Made by a program: the position numbers and the translations under genes. DNA of 58,529 bases. It comes from Fimbriiglobus sp. (GTDB lineage Bacteria > Planctomycetota > Planctomycetia > Gemmatales > Gemmataceae). The DNA is taken from NCBI GenBank assembly GCA_025362195.1, contig JANYHV010000185.1:1-58529 (forward strand), given 5' to 3'. Positions 1-8,853 of this stretch are shown here, in pieces. The first letter of the stretch is position 1. Each line of letters opens with the position of its first letter. The notes under the pieces are model-generated. The model did no database searches and was not told where the DNA came from. It saw only the letters and a list, made by a program, of their open reading frames with translations.

Positions 1-112
1 GTTCTGGGCGAAGCTCAAGCAGTCCCGGCGGGTGGCGACGCGGTACGAGAAGACCGCCCGGAACTTCCTGGCGTTCGTTCAGGTGGTGTCGATAATGGTC
101 TTGCTGCAATAA
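1..112 (+). CDS. IS5-type transposase, C-terminal fragment (cut by window edge)
   Basis: Reading from base 2, the plus strand encodes FWAKLKQSRRVATRYEKTAR followed by a hydrophobic tail and a TAA stop at 110-112. The pattern of a short basic stretch, then YxKTARNFLAF, then a hydrophobic end is what I know from the C-terminus of DDE transposases of the IS5 family, which are abundant in Gemmata-like genomes. Only the last 36 residues are present, so the catalytic residues lie outside the window and activity cannot be judged. I did not identify the terminal inverted repeat just downstream. The family call rests on the tail alone. Confidence 0.6.
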   Translation, partial: FWAKLKQSRRVATRYEKTARNFLAFVQVVSIMVLLQ

Positions 113-467
113 CCGCTACAATCTGTCCACACGGCCTAGAACTGAAAAAGAAAAATGCTATCAACCGCGAACCGGACCCCGGGAAGAGTGGGTCCGGTGA
201 GAGATTCCACTCGTCGTACGAAGTGGCTTCGGCGAAATATTCGGCAGACTGATACTAATTTTATCGACGGAATACGAGTTCGCTGAATTTGAAACAGTGA
301 CAAGAATCAACCTGCACATCAATTCTTCATACACGACACCATAACCAGACGACGCCGGCTGATTGGTCAATAACAATTGCTCGGAATTCCGCCGAGTCGT
401 GGCAGATCGACGCGTGGCGGCATCTCCCATCGAACCGACACATATTATCGCCATCGGAAGCGGCACG

Positions 468-509
468 AAAAAACCGTAGGGGCGCAACATTTGTCACGCC
501 CCTACGGTT
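468..509 (-). terminator. Rho-independent terminator
   Basis: A perfect 13-bp stem (aaccgtaggggcg at 472-484 with its complement at 497-509) encloses a 12-base loop. Read on the minus strand it is followed by a run of six T. No intact gene lies directly upstream of it, between 510 and 670, so it may serve a decayed gene. Confidence 0.75.
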
Positions 510-672
510 GTCAGTAATATCTGGGGACGATTAATGTTGGGCCGGCCCGAGCACCACAGTCGTGCCAATGACACTGTCGGCCCCGGCCCAGGGCCGGGAC
601 TGGCGGTGTGAGTTCTCGGGTAACGCGGTGAGAAGGCGCTCCGGTCCGAGACCGGGCTTCGGGGACGATACG

Positions 673-713
673 AAAAAAACCGTTGGGTGCGACAGTTGCC
701 GTGCCCAACGGTT
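673..713 (-). terminator. Rho-independent terminator of the lipoprotein gene
   Basis: A 10-bp stem (aaccgttggg at 678-687, complement at 704-713) is followed on the minus strand by seven T. It starts about 22 bases after the stop of the small lipoprotein gene, the expected position for ending the DUF1559-lipoprotein transcript. Confidence 0.85.
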
Positions 714-734
714 CATCCAGGACAACTCGACGGC

Positions 735-950
735 TCAATTGTCGGCCGGTTTCGGGGCGGCCTTGGGGGGAGTCGCTCCGCCGGACGGCGCGCCGCGGCC
801 TATCTTCGGGCCGATGGTGGTGTCGATGTTACTGTTCGCGCCGACCTTGGGGCCCGAGTCGCTCCCGCCACCGCACCCGGCGGCGGCCGCGATAGCAATG
901 CCCACGCCGGCTAAAAGCGCCCGCTGATAGTTCGCGCACTGCCCGATCAT
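735..950 (-). CDS. Small secreted lipoprotein, unknown function
   Basis: A 71-residue protein with an N-terminal signal (MIGQCANYQRALLAGVGIAI) ending in a lipobox-like AAAGC, where the cysteine would be lipidated and the protein anchored to a membrane. The remainder is low-complexity, rich in Gly, Pro, Ala and Lys. I chose the ATG at 950 over the longer ORF start at 1034 because it has a GGAG ribosome-binding site six bases upstream. It lies 44 bases after the DUF1559 gene on the same strand and is followed by a strong terminator, so the two are probably cotranscribed. Pairing of DUF1559 genes with short lipoproteins is common in planctomycetes as I recall. The function is unknown. Confidence 0.75.
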   Translation of the reverse strand: MIGQCANYQRALLAGVGIAIAAAAGCGGGSDSGPKVGANSNIDTTIGPKIGRGAPSGGATPPKAAPKPADN

Positions 951-994
951 GCATTCTCCAGAGTAGATGTGTTCGGAATCGAAGCGTTCGAGAA

Positions 995-2095
995 TTAGTT
1001 GAAGGTGATCACTTGGCCGTCCGCGATCCCGCACATGAAGACGAAAAGCGCGTACGGGACGTTCGGGTTGATCGTGCGAACGGAGCCGTCGCCGAAGAGG
1101 GTCTGGATGCCGTTACCGGTGTGGGACGAGCCGGGCAGCGAATAACCGAACCCTTTACCCTGGGGGCTGAAGTCGCAGTTCCCGTTCGTCCGGTCCGGGC
1201 AGAAGCCGAATTGAGTGTAGGTCGGTCCGGAGGTGTAGCCGTTGCCGCCCCAGCCGGTCGTGCCGCCGCCGAAGTCCACATAACCGCCGACGCTTTCCAT
1301 GAAGCAGACCGTGTTACTCATGCCGTCTTGGACCGAGGTGATGGCAATCTTGCCGTTGTACGTCATCATGCCGCCGGCGCTCGGGTAGTTGCGGACGGTC
1401 GGGTTCGAGTCGGCGAGGTCGGCGGCTTCGTCGGCGGGCGTCAGACGGTATCCGGCCATCGGCAAGTAGTTGGTCCGACCGTAAAGCGTCGAGATTTGAC
1501 CGGTCAAAAAGTACGAGGTGTACGCCGCCGGTGACGACGGAGTTTCGCCCGGACGAATCGGGAAAGGCCAGTCCCGACCTTTGACGCCGCCGGCGAAGAG
1601 GCGGGTGACGGCGATCTGGCTGCCGGCATCGGGGTTAATCGCGGACGGGCAGGTGTACCCCTTGAAGACGAGCGAGTGCCCCCACGGCTGACCGTTCGGA
1701 TTCAACGCCGGTGCCGGTGCCGATTGACTTTGGTTGAGCGGGTCGCGGAAGTACCAACTGTAGGTGCTGGGCGCGTTCACCGGTTGCGACCACGGCCGAA
1801 GGCTCCAGTTCTTGAAGACGTTATCCTGCTCCAAGTATGGCAACAGAATCACGAGTGCCCCGGTGTACTGGATGTCGGCACCGGGCGGCAGCTTGCCGAC
1901 GGCACTTTCGAAGTTGTGGACCGCCAGGCCGATTTGCTTCATGTTGTTCTGGCAGCTCATCCGGGCGGCGGCCTCGCGGACCTTCTGCACGGCCGGCAAA
2001 AGGAGACCGATCAGAATCGCGATAATGGCGATGACCACCAGCAATTCGATCAGCGTGAACCCCCGGCCTCGCACCTTCCGCATTGAGTTAATCAT
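995..2095 (-). CDS. DUF1559 domain protein with type IV pilin-like N-terminus
   Basis: A 366-residue protein that opens with a short basic leader and the prepilin cleavage/methylation motif [20 protein letters not shown], then [20 protein letters not shown], the usual start of the planctomycete DUF1559 family. The C-terminal [15 protein letters not shown] resembles the H-X9-DG motif of that family, with one residue more between H and DG. Such proteins are predicted to be processed by a prepilin peptidase and exposed on the cell surface, but their role is unsettled. The start at 2095 is supported by an AGGAG site nine bases upstream; the longer ORF start at 2200 lacks this support. The family is strongly expanded in planctomycete genomes. 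Confidence 0.93.
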   Translation of the reverse strand: MINSMRKVRGRGFTLIELLVVIAIIAILIGLLLPAVQKVREAAARMSCQNNMKQIGLAVHNFESAVGKLPPGADIQYTGALVILLPYLEQDNVFKNWSLRPWSQPVNAPSTYSWYFRDPLNQSQSAPAPALNPNGQPWGHSLVFKGYTCPSAINPDAGSQIAVTRLFAGGVKGRDWPFPIRPGETPSSPAAYTSYFLTGQISTLYGRTNYLPMAGYRLTPADEAADLADSNPTVRNYPSAGGMMTYNGKIAITSVQDGMSNTVCFMESVGGYVDFGGGTTGWGGNGYTSGPTYTQFGFCPDRTNGNCDFSPQGKGFGYSLPGSSHTGNGIQTLFGDGSVRTINPNVPYALFVFMCGIADGQVITFN

Positions 2096-2421
2096 GAGAC
2101 GACTCCTGAAACGAGAAAAAAAGTTCAATAACCACGCACCGCCCGAAAATGCTCGAGGGGTGAGAGATTCCACGACAACGAATCGAAATCCGAAAATCAA
2201 TTGGTTCGTGAGTGACTCGGGAGATCGAGCCGAAGCGGGTGGCGACTGAGCCGAACGTGGAGAGAATTACTTCGACACCGGACCTTCACAAACCATCCAA
2301 AAGGATAGTAGACGCGAACCGACGGGTCAAGTCTTTTTCACGCGGGATTTTTCGTAGGGTACGACGGACGGTTGCCGGACGACGCGCGAGGCCGGTCTGC
2401 ACGGCATTTCTGCCCACGCGA
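2096..2421. other. Intergenic region upstream of the DUF1559 gene
   Basis: About 326 bases between the DUF1559 start and the stop of the FHA gene. It must hold the DUF1559 promoter, but I cannot point to a convincing -35/-10 pair. No tRNA, repeat or small gene was recognised. Confidence 0.5.
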
Positions 2422-3660
2422 TCAGCCCGGGGCCGGACCGTCGCCACTGACGCGGCGTTTGAGCTTGTTCCAGAGCGTGTCTTGTTCCTGCTGCAACGAC
2501 TGCAACTGCGTCTCGACCCAGTTGTGCAGGTGAACGTCGTTCTGGGGCGTTGCGGCCGGGGCGACGGCCGGGCGGGGGACGGCGTAGGCGGGCGGGGCGA
2601 CGGGGGTCGGCGGGGCGGCGACCGGGGCGGGAAGGGCGGCGGGCGGCGGGGGAGCGTGCGCGGGCCGGGCCATCGCCAGCATCATCCGCTCCATGCGGTC
2701 GAGTTCGTCCTTCACGAACGCCCGCTGGTCGGTCATGACCACGCTCATCATCTGCACGACCGTGCCGAGCATCTGGCGGAACTGCTCGAACGAGTGCTGC
2801 TGGACCTGGGCGACCTGGTCGAGGACCGTGCCGACCTGGATCGCATCGACCGGGGTCACGGGGGTCGGGGAGAAGTTGACGAGGGCCGACGGGTGCCGGT
2901 ACGGGGCCGCGGCGGCCGGCGGGTCGAGGGCCAGGGTCGTCGGCCGGCCGGCCCGCTCCGAGTGGGTCGGCAGCGTGAACCGGAACGGCACCTTGCCGCA
3001 GTGGAACACGTCGCCGTGGTGCAGCGGGGCGACGGCGACCGGCTCGCCGTTCACGCTCAGCCCGCCTTCGTAGGACAAGTCCACGACCCAGAACCCGTTC
3101 GGCGTGGTCACGATCGCGGCGTGCGTCGGGCACAGGGTCCGGTGCCGGACGCGGATTTTGGCCGGCGGGGACCGGCCGATCAACAGCAGCGGCCGGTGGT
3201 TGGTCACCAGGCGGGACTGGTCGGTCGCGTGCCCGCACTCTAGAGTGTACAGCGCTTCGCCGGACGCGGCCACGTCGAGGGGGCTGTCGAGCGGGGCGTC
3301 CGCCTCGCCGGGCCGGGCCGCCTGCACGGGGTTAAACACGCGGAGGTTGGTCTCGTGGACGCCGAACAGGTCGCCGGGGGTCACCCACCCGGACCGCCAG
3401 AGGTCGTCGCCCTGGTGGGTCGGGTAGTCCTCGGAGAGCTGCACGGCGTACAGCCGGCCGGCGACGAGTTGGAAGTACAATTGCCGCATGGCGGTGCCGT
3501 CGTTGTCGACGCCCATGTCCGCCCCGGGGCCGCGGCCGACGAGGACGTACGGCTTGCGGAACTCGACCGAGACGCTGGTGCCGCCGTCCCGGGGCCACAA
3601 CTCGACGCGGAGGGGGTCGCGGCCGCCGCACTCCTCGAAAAAGGCGTCCATCGCCGTCAT
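2422..3660 (-). CDS. FHA-domain protein (two FHA modules)
   Basis: A 412-residue, probably cytoplasmic protein. Residues about 35-110 resemble a divergent FHA fold (YVLVGRGPGADMGVDNDGTA). Residues about 150-230 form a clearer FHA domain (LLIGRSPPAKIRVRHRTLCP, then THAAI and LSVNGEPV). FHA domains bind phosphothreonine peptides, so the protein is expected to read Ser/Thr kinase signals. A predicted helical stretch (VQQHSFEQFRQMLGTVVQMM), a Pro/Ala-rich linker and a short C-terminal coiled coil follow. It lies 55 bases downstream of the giant TPR gene on the same strand and may be cotranscribed. No kinase gene is in the window, so the partner is unknown. Confidence 0.85.
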   Translation of the reverse strand: MTAMDAFFEECGGRDPLRVELWPRDGGTSVSVEFRKPYVLVGRGPGADMGVDNDGTAMRQLYFQLVAGRLYAVQLSEDYPTHQGDDLWRSGWVTPGDLFGVHETNLRVFNPVQAARPGEADAPLDSPLDVAASGEALYTLECGHATDQSRLVTNHRPLLLIGRSPPAKIRVRHRTLCPTHAAIVTTPNGFWVVDLSYEGGLSVNGEPVAVAPLHHGDVFHCGKVPFRFTLPTHSERAGRPTTLALDPPAAAAPYRHPSALVNFSPTPVTPVDAIQVGTVLDQVAQVQQHSFEQFRQMLGTVVQMMSVVMTDQRAFVKDELDRMERMMLAMARPAHAPPPPAALPAPVAAPPTPVAPPAYAVPRPAVAPAATPQNDVHLHNWVETQLQSLQQEQDTLWNKLKRRVSGDGPAPG

Positions 3661-3715
3661 CGTCGCCCCTCTGCCGTCGAACCCCGAACCCCCTTTAAGA
3701 TACGCGGGCCGGGGG

Positions 3716-6700
3716 TCAACGGGCGTCGATTTCCTTCGCCACGCGGGCCAGGGTCGGCTGCTCCAGGGGGTGCAAGTCGGCCGGCCGGAGGCGGAGCCGG
3801 CGGGCGTCGGCCAGCGCGTCCTTCGCGTCCCGCGGCCGGTTCAGGGCGTGGTACGCGTGGGCCAGGTGGAACGACGCGACTGCGCCCGGCTCCTCGTTGC
3901 TCGCCGCGGCGAACCGCTCGGCCGCCGGCTCGGGCTTGTTGTCGAGCATCAGGATCACGCCCTCCGTGTCGAGCAGCCCCGGCAGCGGCCCGGCGACGGC
4001 TTGCGCCTGGCGAACGAGTTCGAGCGCGACCGCGTAGTTCTTGTCGTGCGCGGCGAGCAGGAACGCCTGGTTGTTCAACGCGAGCAGGTTCTTCGGGTCC
4101 TGGGCGAGCACCTGGCGGTTGAGGGCCATCGCCCCGGCCTGGTCGCCGGCGAGACTCCGCGCGGCGGCGAGGTAGGCGGCCAGGGCCGGCTTGGCGGCGG
4201 CGGCCGTTTCGAGCCGCGCGACGATTTTGGCGATGTCGGCCGGGGGGGCGGTGGCCGCGTTCGTCAGGAGCATCTCGCAAGCCAGGGGCACGGACACTTC
4301 GGCCGGGATGGTGGCCCACAGGGCGTCGAGTTCGGCCCAAGCCGCGGACAGTTTCTCGACCCGGCCCAGGAAGCGGGCCAGGGTCAGGCGGGCCGCCGGG
4401 GTCTTCGCCTGGTCGGCGAACTGGCGGTAACTCGCCTCGGCCTCGGGCAGCAGGCCGGACCGCTCCAGGACGACCGCGGCCACCTCCGGGCGGGTCAGTT
4501 TCCCGGCCTCCCGGACCGCCTCGCCCCGCTTGCCCTCGGCCGCGCTCACTTGCACCTGCAGGGCAATCGCCATCTCGGCCTTGGGGTCGCGGGCGATCAG
4601 CTTGTCCAGCACGGTGCGGGCCTCCCCCAGGTCGTTGTGCCGGAGCAGTCGGGCGACGTAGTCCCCCATCAGGGGGGCCGGGGAGCCGGCCGCGGTCAGG
4701 GTCGCGGCGTACCGCAGCCGGGCCTTGCCCCAATCCCCCAGCGCCTCCAGGAGTTCGGCGTACTGCCGCTGGTCCTCGGGCGTGAGCGGCAGGCGGGCCT
4801 CGATCGCGTCCAGCAGCCGGAGGGCCGCTTGCCGGCTCTTGCGGGTGCGCATCCGGGCGAGCACGTAGACCCGCGCCCGCAGGTCGTCGATGGCCTCGCC
4901 GCCGGTCACCTGGGCGGCCGCGTCCGGCGTCGCCAGGCCGAGGACTTCCAGGGCCTTTTGCTTCGTGGCGAAGTCGGCGTCGTTCGAGAAAATCGTCGCC
5001 AGGAGCCGGCGGGCGAACAGTTCGTCGTCCTTCGACTTGGCCTGCGCGCCGAGCAGTTGTTCGAGCAGCTTGCGCGCCCCGGGCGTGTCCCCGCGGCGGA
5101 GGCGGTGGGCGGCGACGGCCCGCAGGACCGCCGGGTCGTTCGGCCGGGCCGCGATGGCCTCCTGGTAGAACTTCTCGGCCGCCTCGACTTGCCCCAGGGT
5201 CTCGGCGCACTGGGCCAGGGCGAGGGTCGTTTCCTTCGGGTCGGTCTGGGCGCGGCACTGGTCCATCGCCGCCGTCGCGTCGGCCGGCCGCTTCAGCGCG
5301 GTCAGCAGTTGCACGAGCGCGACCCACGCCTCGGGCCGCTTCGGGGCGACCGCCGTCGCCCGCCGCAGCGGGGCCTCGGCCTCGGCCAGTTCGCCGGACA
5401 GGATCAGGATGCGGGCCAGCCAGAGGAGCTTGGTCGGGTCGGTCGAGTCCAGCTTGACCGCGTCCCGGGCCAACTCCAACGCCCGCCCGTAGTTCTTCGC
5501 CGACAGGGACAGTTCGGCGATCAACTCCGCGCCCATGCCGCTGAGCCGGGTGTTCGGGGCCAACTGCATGAGTTGCTCGGCCTCGCCGAACTGCTTGGTC
5601 AGGTAGTACAGTTCGAGCAGCCGGCGGATCACTTCCGGCGACACCTCGCCGAGTTCGACCGACTGGCGGTACTTCTTCGCGGCCGTCGGCAGGTCGCCGG
5701 TCAGGTCGGCGACGCGGGCCTGGGCGACGTACAACCGGGACCACCCGGACCGCTGGCGTTCGATCCCGGCCAACAGCCCGGACGCCTCGGCCAGCAGGGC
5801 CGGGTCCTTCGCCTTGTCCGACTTCCAGAGCAGGTAGAAGGCGCGGATGACGCGGCCGGGCACGGCGTTCGGCCCGCCGGCGACGCGGTCCACGGTGGCG
5901 AGGATCGCGGCCACCGCCGCCTCGTCCCCGTCCAGGAGGGCCAGGTCGAAGCGGGCCGTCTGGAGCGCGATGTCGTCCGGGCGGGTCGCGGCCAGGTCGT
6001 CCAGCCAGCGCCGCGCCAGGTCCCGGCGGCCGACCTGTTCGGCCGCCGCCGAGAGCGTGCGGAGCAGCACGATCCGCTCCTTGGGCGTGAACCCGGCGGT
6101 CTTGTCGGCGAGCAGGGTCAGCCCGGCGGCGGCGGCCTCTTTGGGACCGCCGACGAGCAGCCGCGCTTTGACCAGGCGGAGTTCGAGCTTGTCCCCGAGT
6201 TTGGCCCGGGCCTGGTCGTAAATCTCGGCCGCGCGGACCGCCTCGTTGACGCGGACTTCGAGCAACACGCGGGCGACCCAGAGGCGGACCGACTCGGGGT
6301 CGGCGGCGAGCGCCTTCTCGATGATCGGCCGCGACGCGTTCACGTCCGCGCGGGCGGCGGCGAGTTCGGCCCGGAGGAGTTCGGTCTCCGCGCCCGGCGG
6401 GGCCGCCGCGACGGCCCGCTCGACGGGCGACCAGTCCTGTTTGCCGGCCGGCTGCCGCAACACCTGGTTCAACAGCAATCGGCCGAGCGGCACGTTCGCG
6501 CCGGGGATCAGGGCGGCCAGGCGGGCGTACTCCGCGACGGCGTCGTTCGGCCGGCCGAGTTCGGTCAGCGTCTCCGCGACGCCGAGCACCGCCGTGCCCC
6601 AGGTCGGGTCGAACGGCTCCGGCGGGACGGCCCGGCGGAACGCCTCGTACCGGCGGTCGAGTTCGCCCGTCTCCTGGTAGCACAGGGCCAACAGCAGGTT

Positions 6701-7993
6701 GGCGTGCCGGGCCTGTTCCGGCGCGGCCGACAGGCCCTCGACGGCGCTTTCCAGCTTGCGGCACGCCTCCGGCCACTGGCCGCGTAGGACGGCAATGCGG
6801 CCGAGGAAGAAGTCGAGTTGCGGGGACGGGAAGCCGGCCCGGTCGAGTTTGGCGAGGATCGCTTCGGCCTCGTCCAGCTTGCCCAGGCCGATCGTCGCGT
6901 CGGCGAGGTCCACCTGGCCGATCAGCGACCCCGGGAAGGTGGCGACCTGTTTGCGCGCCCAGGCTTCCGCGTCCGGCTTGCGGTCTTCGTGCAGCAGCAC
7001 CCCGACGAGCGTGTGGTAGGCCCGCGAGGTGACGCTTTGCAGCTTCTCGCCGGGGCTGTTGACCTCGGGCAGCGCGTCGGCCGGGGGCAACTGCGGGACG
7101 CACGTTTCGATCACACTCTCGTACATCTTGACCGCCTCCGCGACCACCGCCGTCCGCTCCTTCACCTTGTTGGACAGCCGCAAGTCGTCCACCTGGACGA
7201 GCAAGTAGTCGGCGGCGGTCAACACGACTTCGGGGTCGGTCGGGCCGAGTTCGCGGGCCTTCTGGACGGCCGCGCCGTAGGGGACCCGCTTGCCGTCGCG
7301 CCGCCAGTGCTCCGCGATGGCGACGAACGCCGCGACGGACGTGGTGTTCTTCTTGGCCAGCGTCGCCAGGGTCGCGTCGGCCTCCTCGAAGCGGCGGAAC
7401 TCGAACCGCTGGATCGCGGCCAACCGGGCGAACGCGCCGACCTTGCTGGGGTCGTTCTTGACCGCGCTGGCCAGGTACGTCTCGGCCGGCTTGTAGTCCC
7501 GGGCGATGACGTAGCAGTCGGCCATCAGCACCGCGTAATCGGCGTTCGTCGGGTCGGCCTTCAACAGCGTCTCGACGTGCGGCTTCGCCTCGTCGTGCAG
7601 GTTCACGGTCGGGTGCAGGGCCAGGCGGACCGCCTGCACGCGCACGGCGACGGGCAACGACGGGTCGGCCCGCAGGGCTTCTTGCAGCACCTGGAACGCC
7701 GCGATGCGGTCCCGCGGCCGCGTCGCCAGGCGGCTCTGCAACATGCCGAGCCGCAATCGGGCCGCGTTGTCCGCCGGCTGGAGGGTCAAGTAGCGGCGCA
7801 GGTAGTCGAGTTCCTTGGCCGCTTCGTTGCGGTCGCGCGACCCGTCGGCCTGCGTCAAGTAGGCGTCGCCGAGCTTGCGCAACTGGTGCCGGTGCAGCAC
7901 GAAACTGCCGACGCCGACGGCCACGGCCAGGACCGTCCAGAAGACCAGGAACTTGACGTTGAGGCGGTATTGCTGGAAGTGCCGGAAGTTCAT
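3716..7993 (-). CDS. Giant membrane-anchored tetratricopeptide-repeat protein
   Basis: A 1425-residue protein. One transmembrane helix lies near residues 14-32 (FLVFWTVLAVAVGVGSFVLH). The rest is almost entirely TPR-like helical pairs of the A-ala-rich type, for example PEAWVALVQLLTALKRPADA and DPKNLLALNNQAFLLAAHDK. TPR arrays act as scaffolds for protein assembly. Its place next to the sorted protein and the EPS locus fits a role in surface or EPS assembly, like the PEP-CTERM-associated TPR proteins (PrsT type), but that is inference. I chose the ATG at 7993 rather than 8056 because the latter abuts the terminator of the preceding gene and lengthens the N-terminus without adding any recognisable signal. 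No catalytic domain is visible. Confidence 0.88.
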   Translation of the reverse strand: MNFRHFQQYRLNVKFLVFWTVLAVAVGVGSFVLHRHQLRKLGDAYLTQADGSRDRNEAAKELDYLRRYLTLQPADNAARLRLGMLQSRLATRPRDRIAAFQVLQEALRADPSLPVAVRVQAVRLALHPTVNLHDEAKPHVETLLKADPTNADYAVLMADCYVIARDYKPAETYLASAVKNDPSKVGAFARLAAIQRFEFRRFEEADATLATLAKKNTTSVAAFVAIAEHWRRDGKRVPYGAAVQKARELGPTDPEVVLTAADYLLVQVDDLRLSNKVKERTAVVAEAVKMYESVIETCVPQLPPADALPEVNSPGEKLQSVTSRAYHTLVGVLLHEDRKPDAEAWARKQVATFPGSLIGQVDLADATIGLGKLDEAEAILAKLDRAGFPSPQLDFFLGRIAVLRGQWPEACRKLESAVEGLSAAPEQARHANLLLALCYQETGELDRRYEAFRRAVPPEPFDPTWGTAVLGVAETLTELGRPNDAVAEYARLAALIPGANVPLGRLLLNQVLRQPAGKQDWSPVERAVAAAPPGAETELLRAELAAARADVNASRPIIEKALAADPESVRLWVARVLLEVRVNEAVRAAEIYDQARAKLGDKLELRLVKARLLVGGPKEAAAAGLTLLADKTAGFTPKERIVLLRTLSAAAEQVGRRDLARRWLDDLAATRPDDIALQTARFDLALLDGDEAAVAAILATVDRVAGGPNAVPGRVIRAFYLLWKSDKAKDPALLAEASGLLAGIERQRSGWSRLYVAQARVADLTGDLPTAAKKYRQSVELGEVSPEVIRRLLELYYLTKQFGEAEQLMQLAPNTRLSGMGAELIAELSLSAKNYGRALELARDAVKLDSTDPTKLLWLARILILSGELAEAEAPLRRATAVAPKRPEAWVALVQLLTALKRPADATAAMDQCRAQTDPKETTLALAQCAETLGQVEAAEKFYQEAIAARPNDPAVLRAVAAHRLRRGDTPGARKLLEQLLGAQAKSKDDELFARRLLATIFSNDADFATKQKALEVLGLATPDAAAQVTGGEAIDDLRARVYVLARMRTRKSRQAALRLLDAIEARLPLTPEDQRQYAELLEALGDWGKARLRYAATLTAAGSPAPLMGDYVARLLRHNDLGEARTVLDKLIARDPKAEMAIALQVQVSAAEGKRGEAVREAGKLTRPEVAAVVLERSGLLPEAEASYRQFADQAKTPAARLTLARFLGRVEKLSAAWAELDALWATIPAEVSVPLACEMLLTNAATAPPADIAKIVARLETAAAAKPALAAYLAAARSLAGDQAGAMALNRQVLAQDPKNLLALNNQAFLLAAHDKNYAVALELVRQAQAVAGPLPGLLDTEGVILMLDNKPEPAAERFAAASNEEPGAVASFHLAHAYHALNRPRDAKDALADARRLRLRPADLHPLEQPTLARVAKEIDAR

Positions 7994-8057
7994 GGGTGCC
8001 CCAAGTGTCGCGTGTGCCGGGCCGCGTCCCGCACGCAGGATCGAATCGTAGTCCACG

Positions 8058-8093
8058 AAAAAACCACCCGGCAGGCGGAGCCACCGGATGGTT
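8058..8093 (-). terminator. Rho-independent terminator after the sorted protein gene
   Basis: A 10-bp stem with one mismatch (aaccacccgg at 8062-8071, ccggatggtt at 8084-8093) is followed on the minus strand by six T. It lies 25 bases after the stop of the gene ending at 8119 and separates that gene from the TPR gene. Confidence 0.78.
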
Positions 8094-8118
8094 CAGAAGG
8101 TCACCCCGAGCCGTCCGC

Positions 8119-8778
8119 TTAGGCGAACAGGCGACGGCGGGCCGCACCGGCCAGGCCGAGCAGCGGGAAGCCGAGGCCGGCCATCAGGGCCGTGGCGGGG
8201 AGCGGAGAGGAGATCAGGGTGTCCGCCGTGATGGAAATCGCCGAACCAGTGGTGAGCCCAGTAATCACATAGGTATGTGTGATCGAGTACGGGCCACCTC
8301 CAGCATTGGCAGGCACGTTTGTAGAATAAACAGACGTTCCCGTGAAGGACGGATTTTGAGTCGCTTGATTGGTCGCTGAAATCGTGAGATTGGCAGAGGT
8401 AATCGTGCCAGTCACACCAGCACTGACATTATTAGAGTAATACCAAGGTGCGGTCGGAAAAGTGTAGGCATCCTGCGTAATCGTGATTGTGATCGGAGCA
8501 AGAGTCGCACCAGAGAAGTTCAAAATGCTCACGGAACTGACGAGTTGCGATTTTTTCGGGAAGGTTTCAAAGGCCGTGACAGAAATCCCGCCGAACACGC
8601 CAGTGCCCGTCAACGTCGATTGATACTGCACGCCAACCGTATTCGGGGTGGCAGGGTTGTTGGAAATCCCAGTCTCGCCGATACCGCTCACGCTGACCGT
8701 AAACGTCGCTTGCGCCCCGGCGCTCGTGGCGATGAGGGTCGCCAGTGAGGCGACCATCGCGAACAGAATCTTCTTCAC
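8119..8778 (-). CDS. Secreted protein with PEP-CTERM-like C-terminal sorting tail
   Basis: A 219-residue protein with a signal peptide (KKILFAMVASLATLIATSAGAQA) and a beta-rich, Thr/Ser/Asn-rich body. It ends in SSPLPATALMAGLGFPLLGL followed by AGAARRRLFA. Short motif, hydrophobic segment and Arg cluster match the layout of exosortase substrates, but PLPA stands where PEP is usual. The GTG at 8778 is chosen because AAGGAG lies just upstream; the ATG at 8808 has no such site. The coding DNA is clearly less GC-rich than its neighbours (30 of 60 bases on the line at 8341). A likely substrate of the exosortase at 35468-36367, by inference. It has its own terminator. Confidence 0.8.
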   Translation of the reverse strand: MKKILFAMVASLATLIATSAGAQATFTVSVSGIGETGISNNPATPNTVGVQYQSTLTGTGVFGGISVTAFETFPKKSQLVSSVSILNFSGATLAPITITITQDAYTFPTAPWYYSNNVSAGVTGTITSANLTISATNQATQNPSFTGTSVYSTNVPANAGGGPYSITHTYVITGLTTGSAISITADTLISSPLPATALMAGLGFPLLGLAGAARRRLFA

Positions 8779-8853
8779 GGAAATCTCCTTGGTGTGGCCA
8801 CCGATCACTCGGCGCGGGTGGGTAAGAAAAAGACGATGCTTCGTCAGTCACTG

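Larger units (their letters stand above)
113..734. other. Intergenic stretch with two terminator hairpins
   Basis: I see no convincing gene here. The stretch at about 120-460 is more AT-rich than the neighbouring genes. Two minus-strand terminators lie at 468-509 and 673-713. Between them, minus-strand frames read through a tail (AGADSVIGTTVVLGPAQH) that faintly resembles the end of the lipoprotein at 735-950, so this may be the remnant of a duplicated small gene. The listed ORFs here (161-490, 511-738, 531-725) run through the hairpins and look spurious. Confidence 0.5.

Noticed and set aside
161-490. Minus-strand ORF of 109 residues
   Set aside because: Begins inside a perfect terminator hairpin, has no ribosome-binding site and no family.
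3488-6787. Plus-strand ORF of 1099 residues
   Set aside because: It is the shadow of the giant TPR gene on the other strand. The Arg/Gly/Pro-rich protein has no domain, as expected from high-GC antisense frames.
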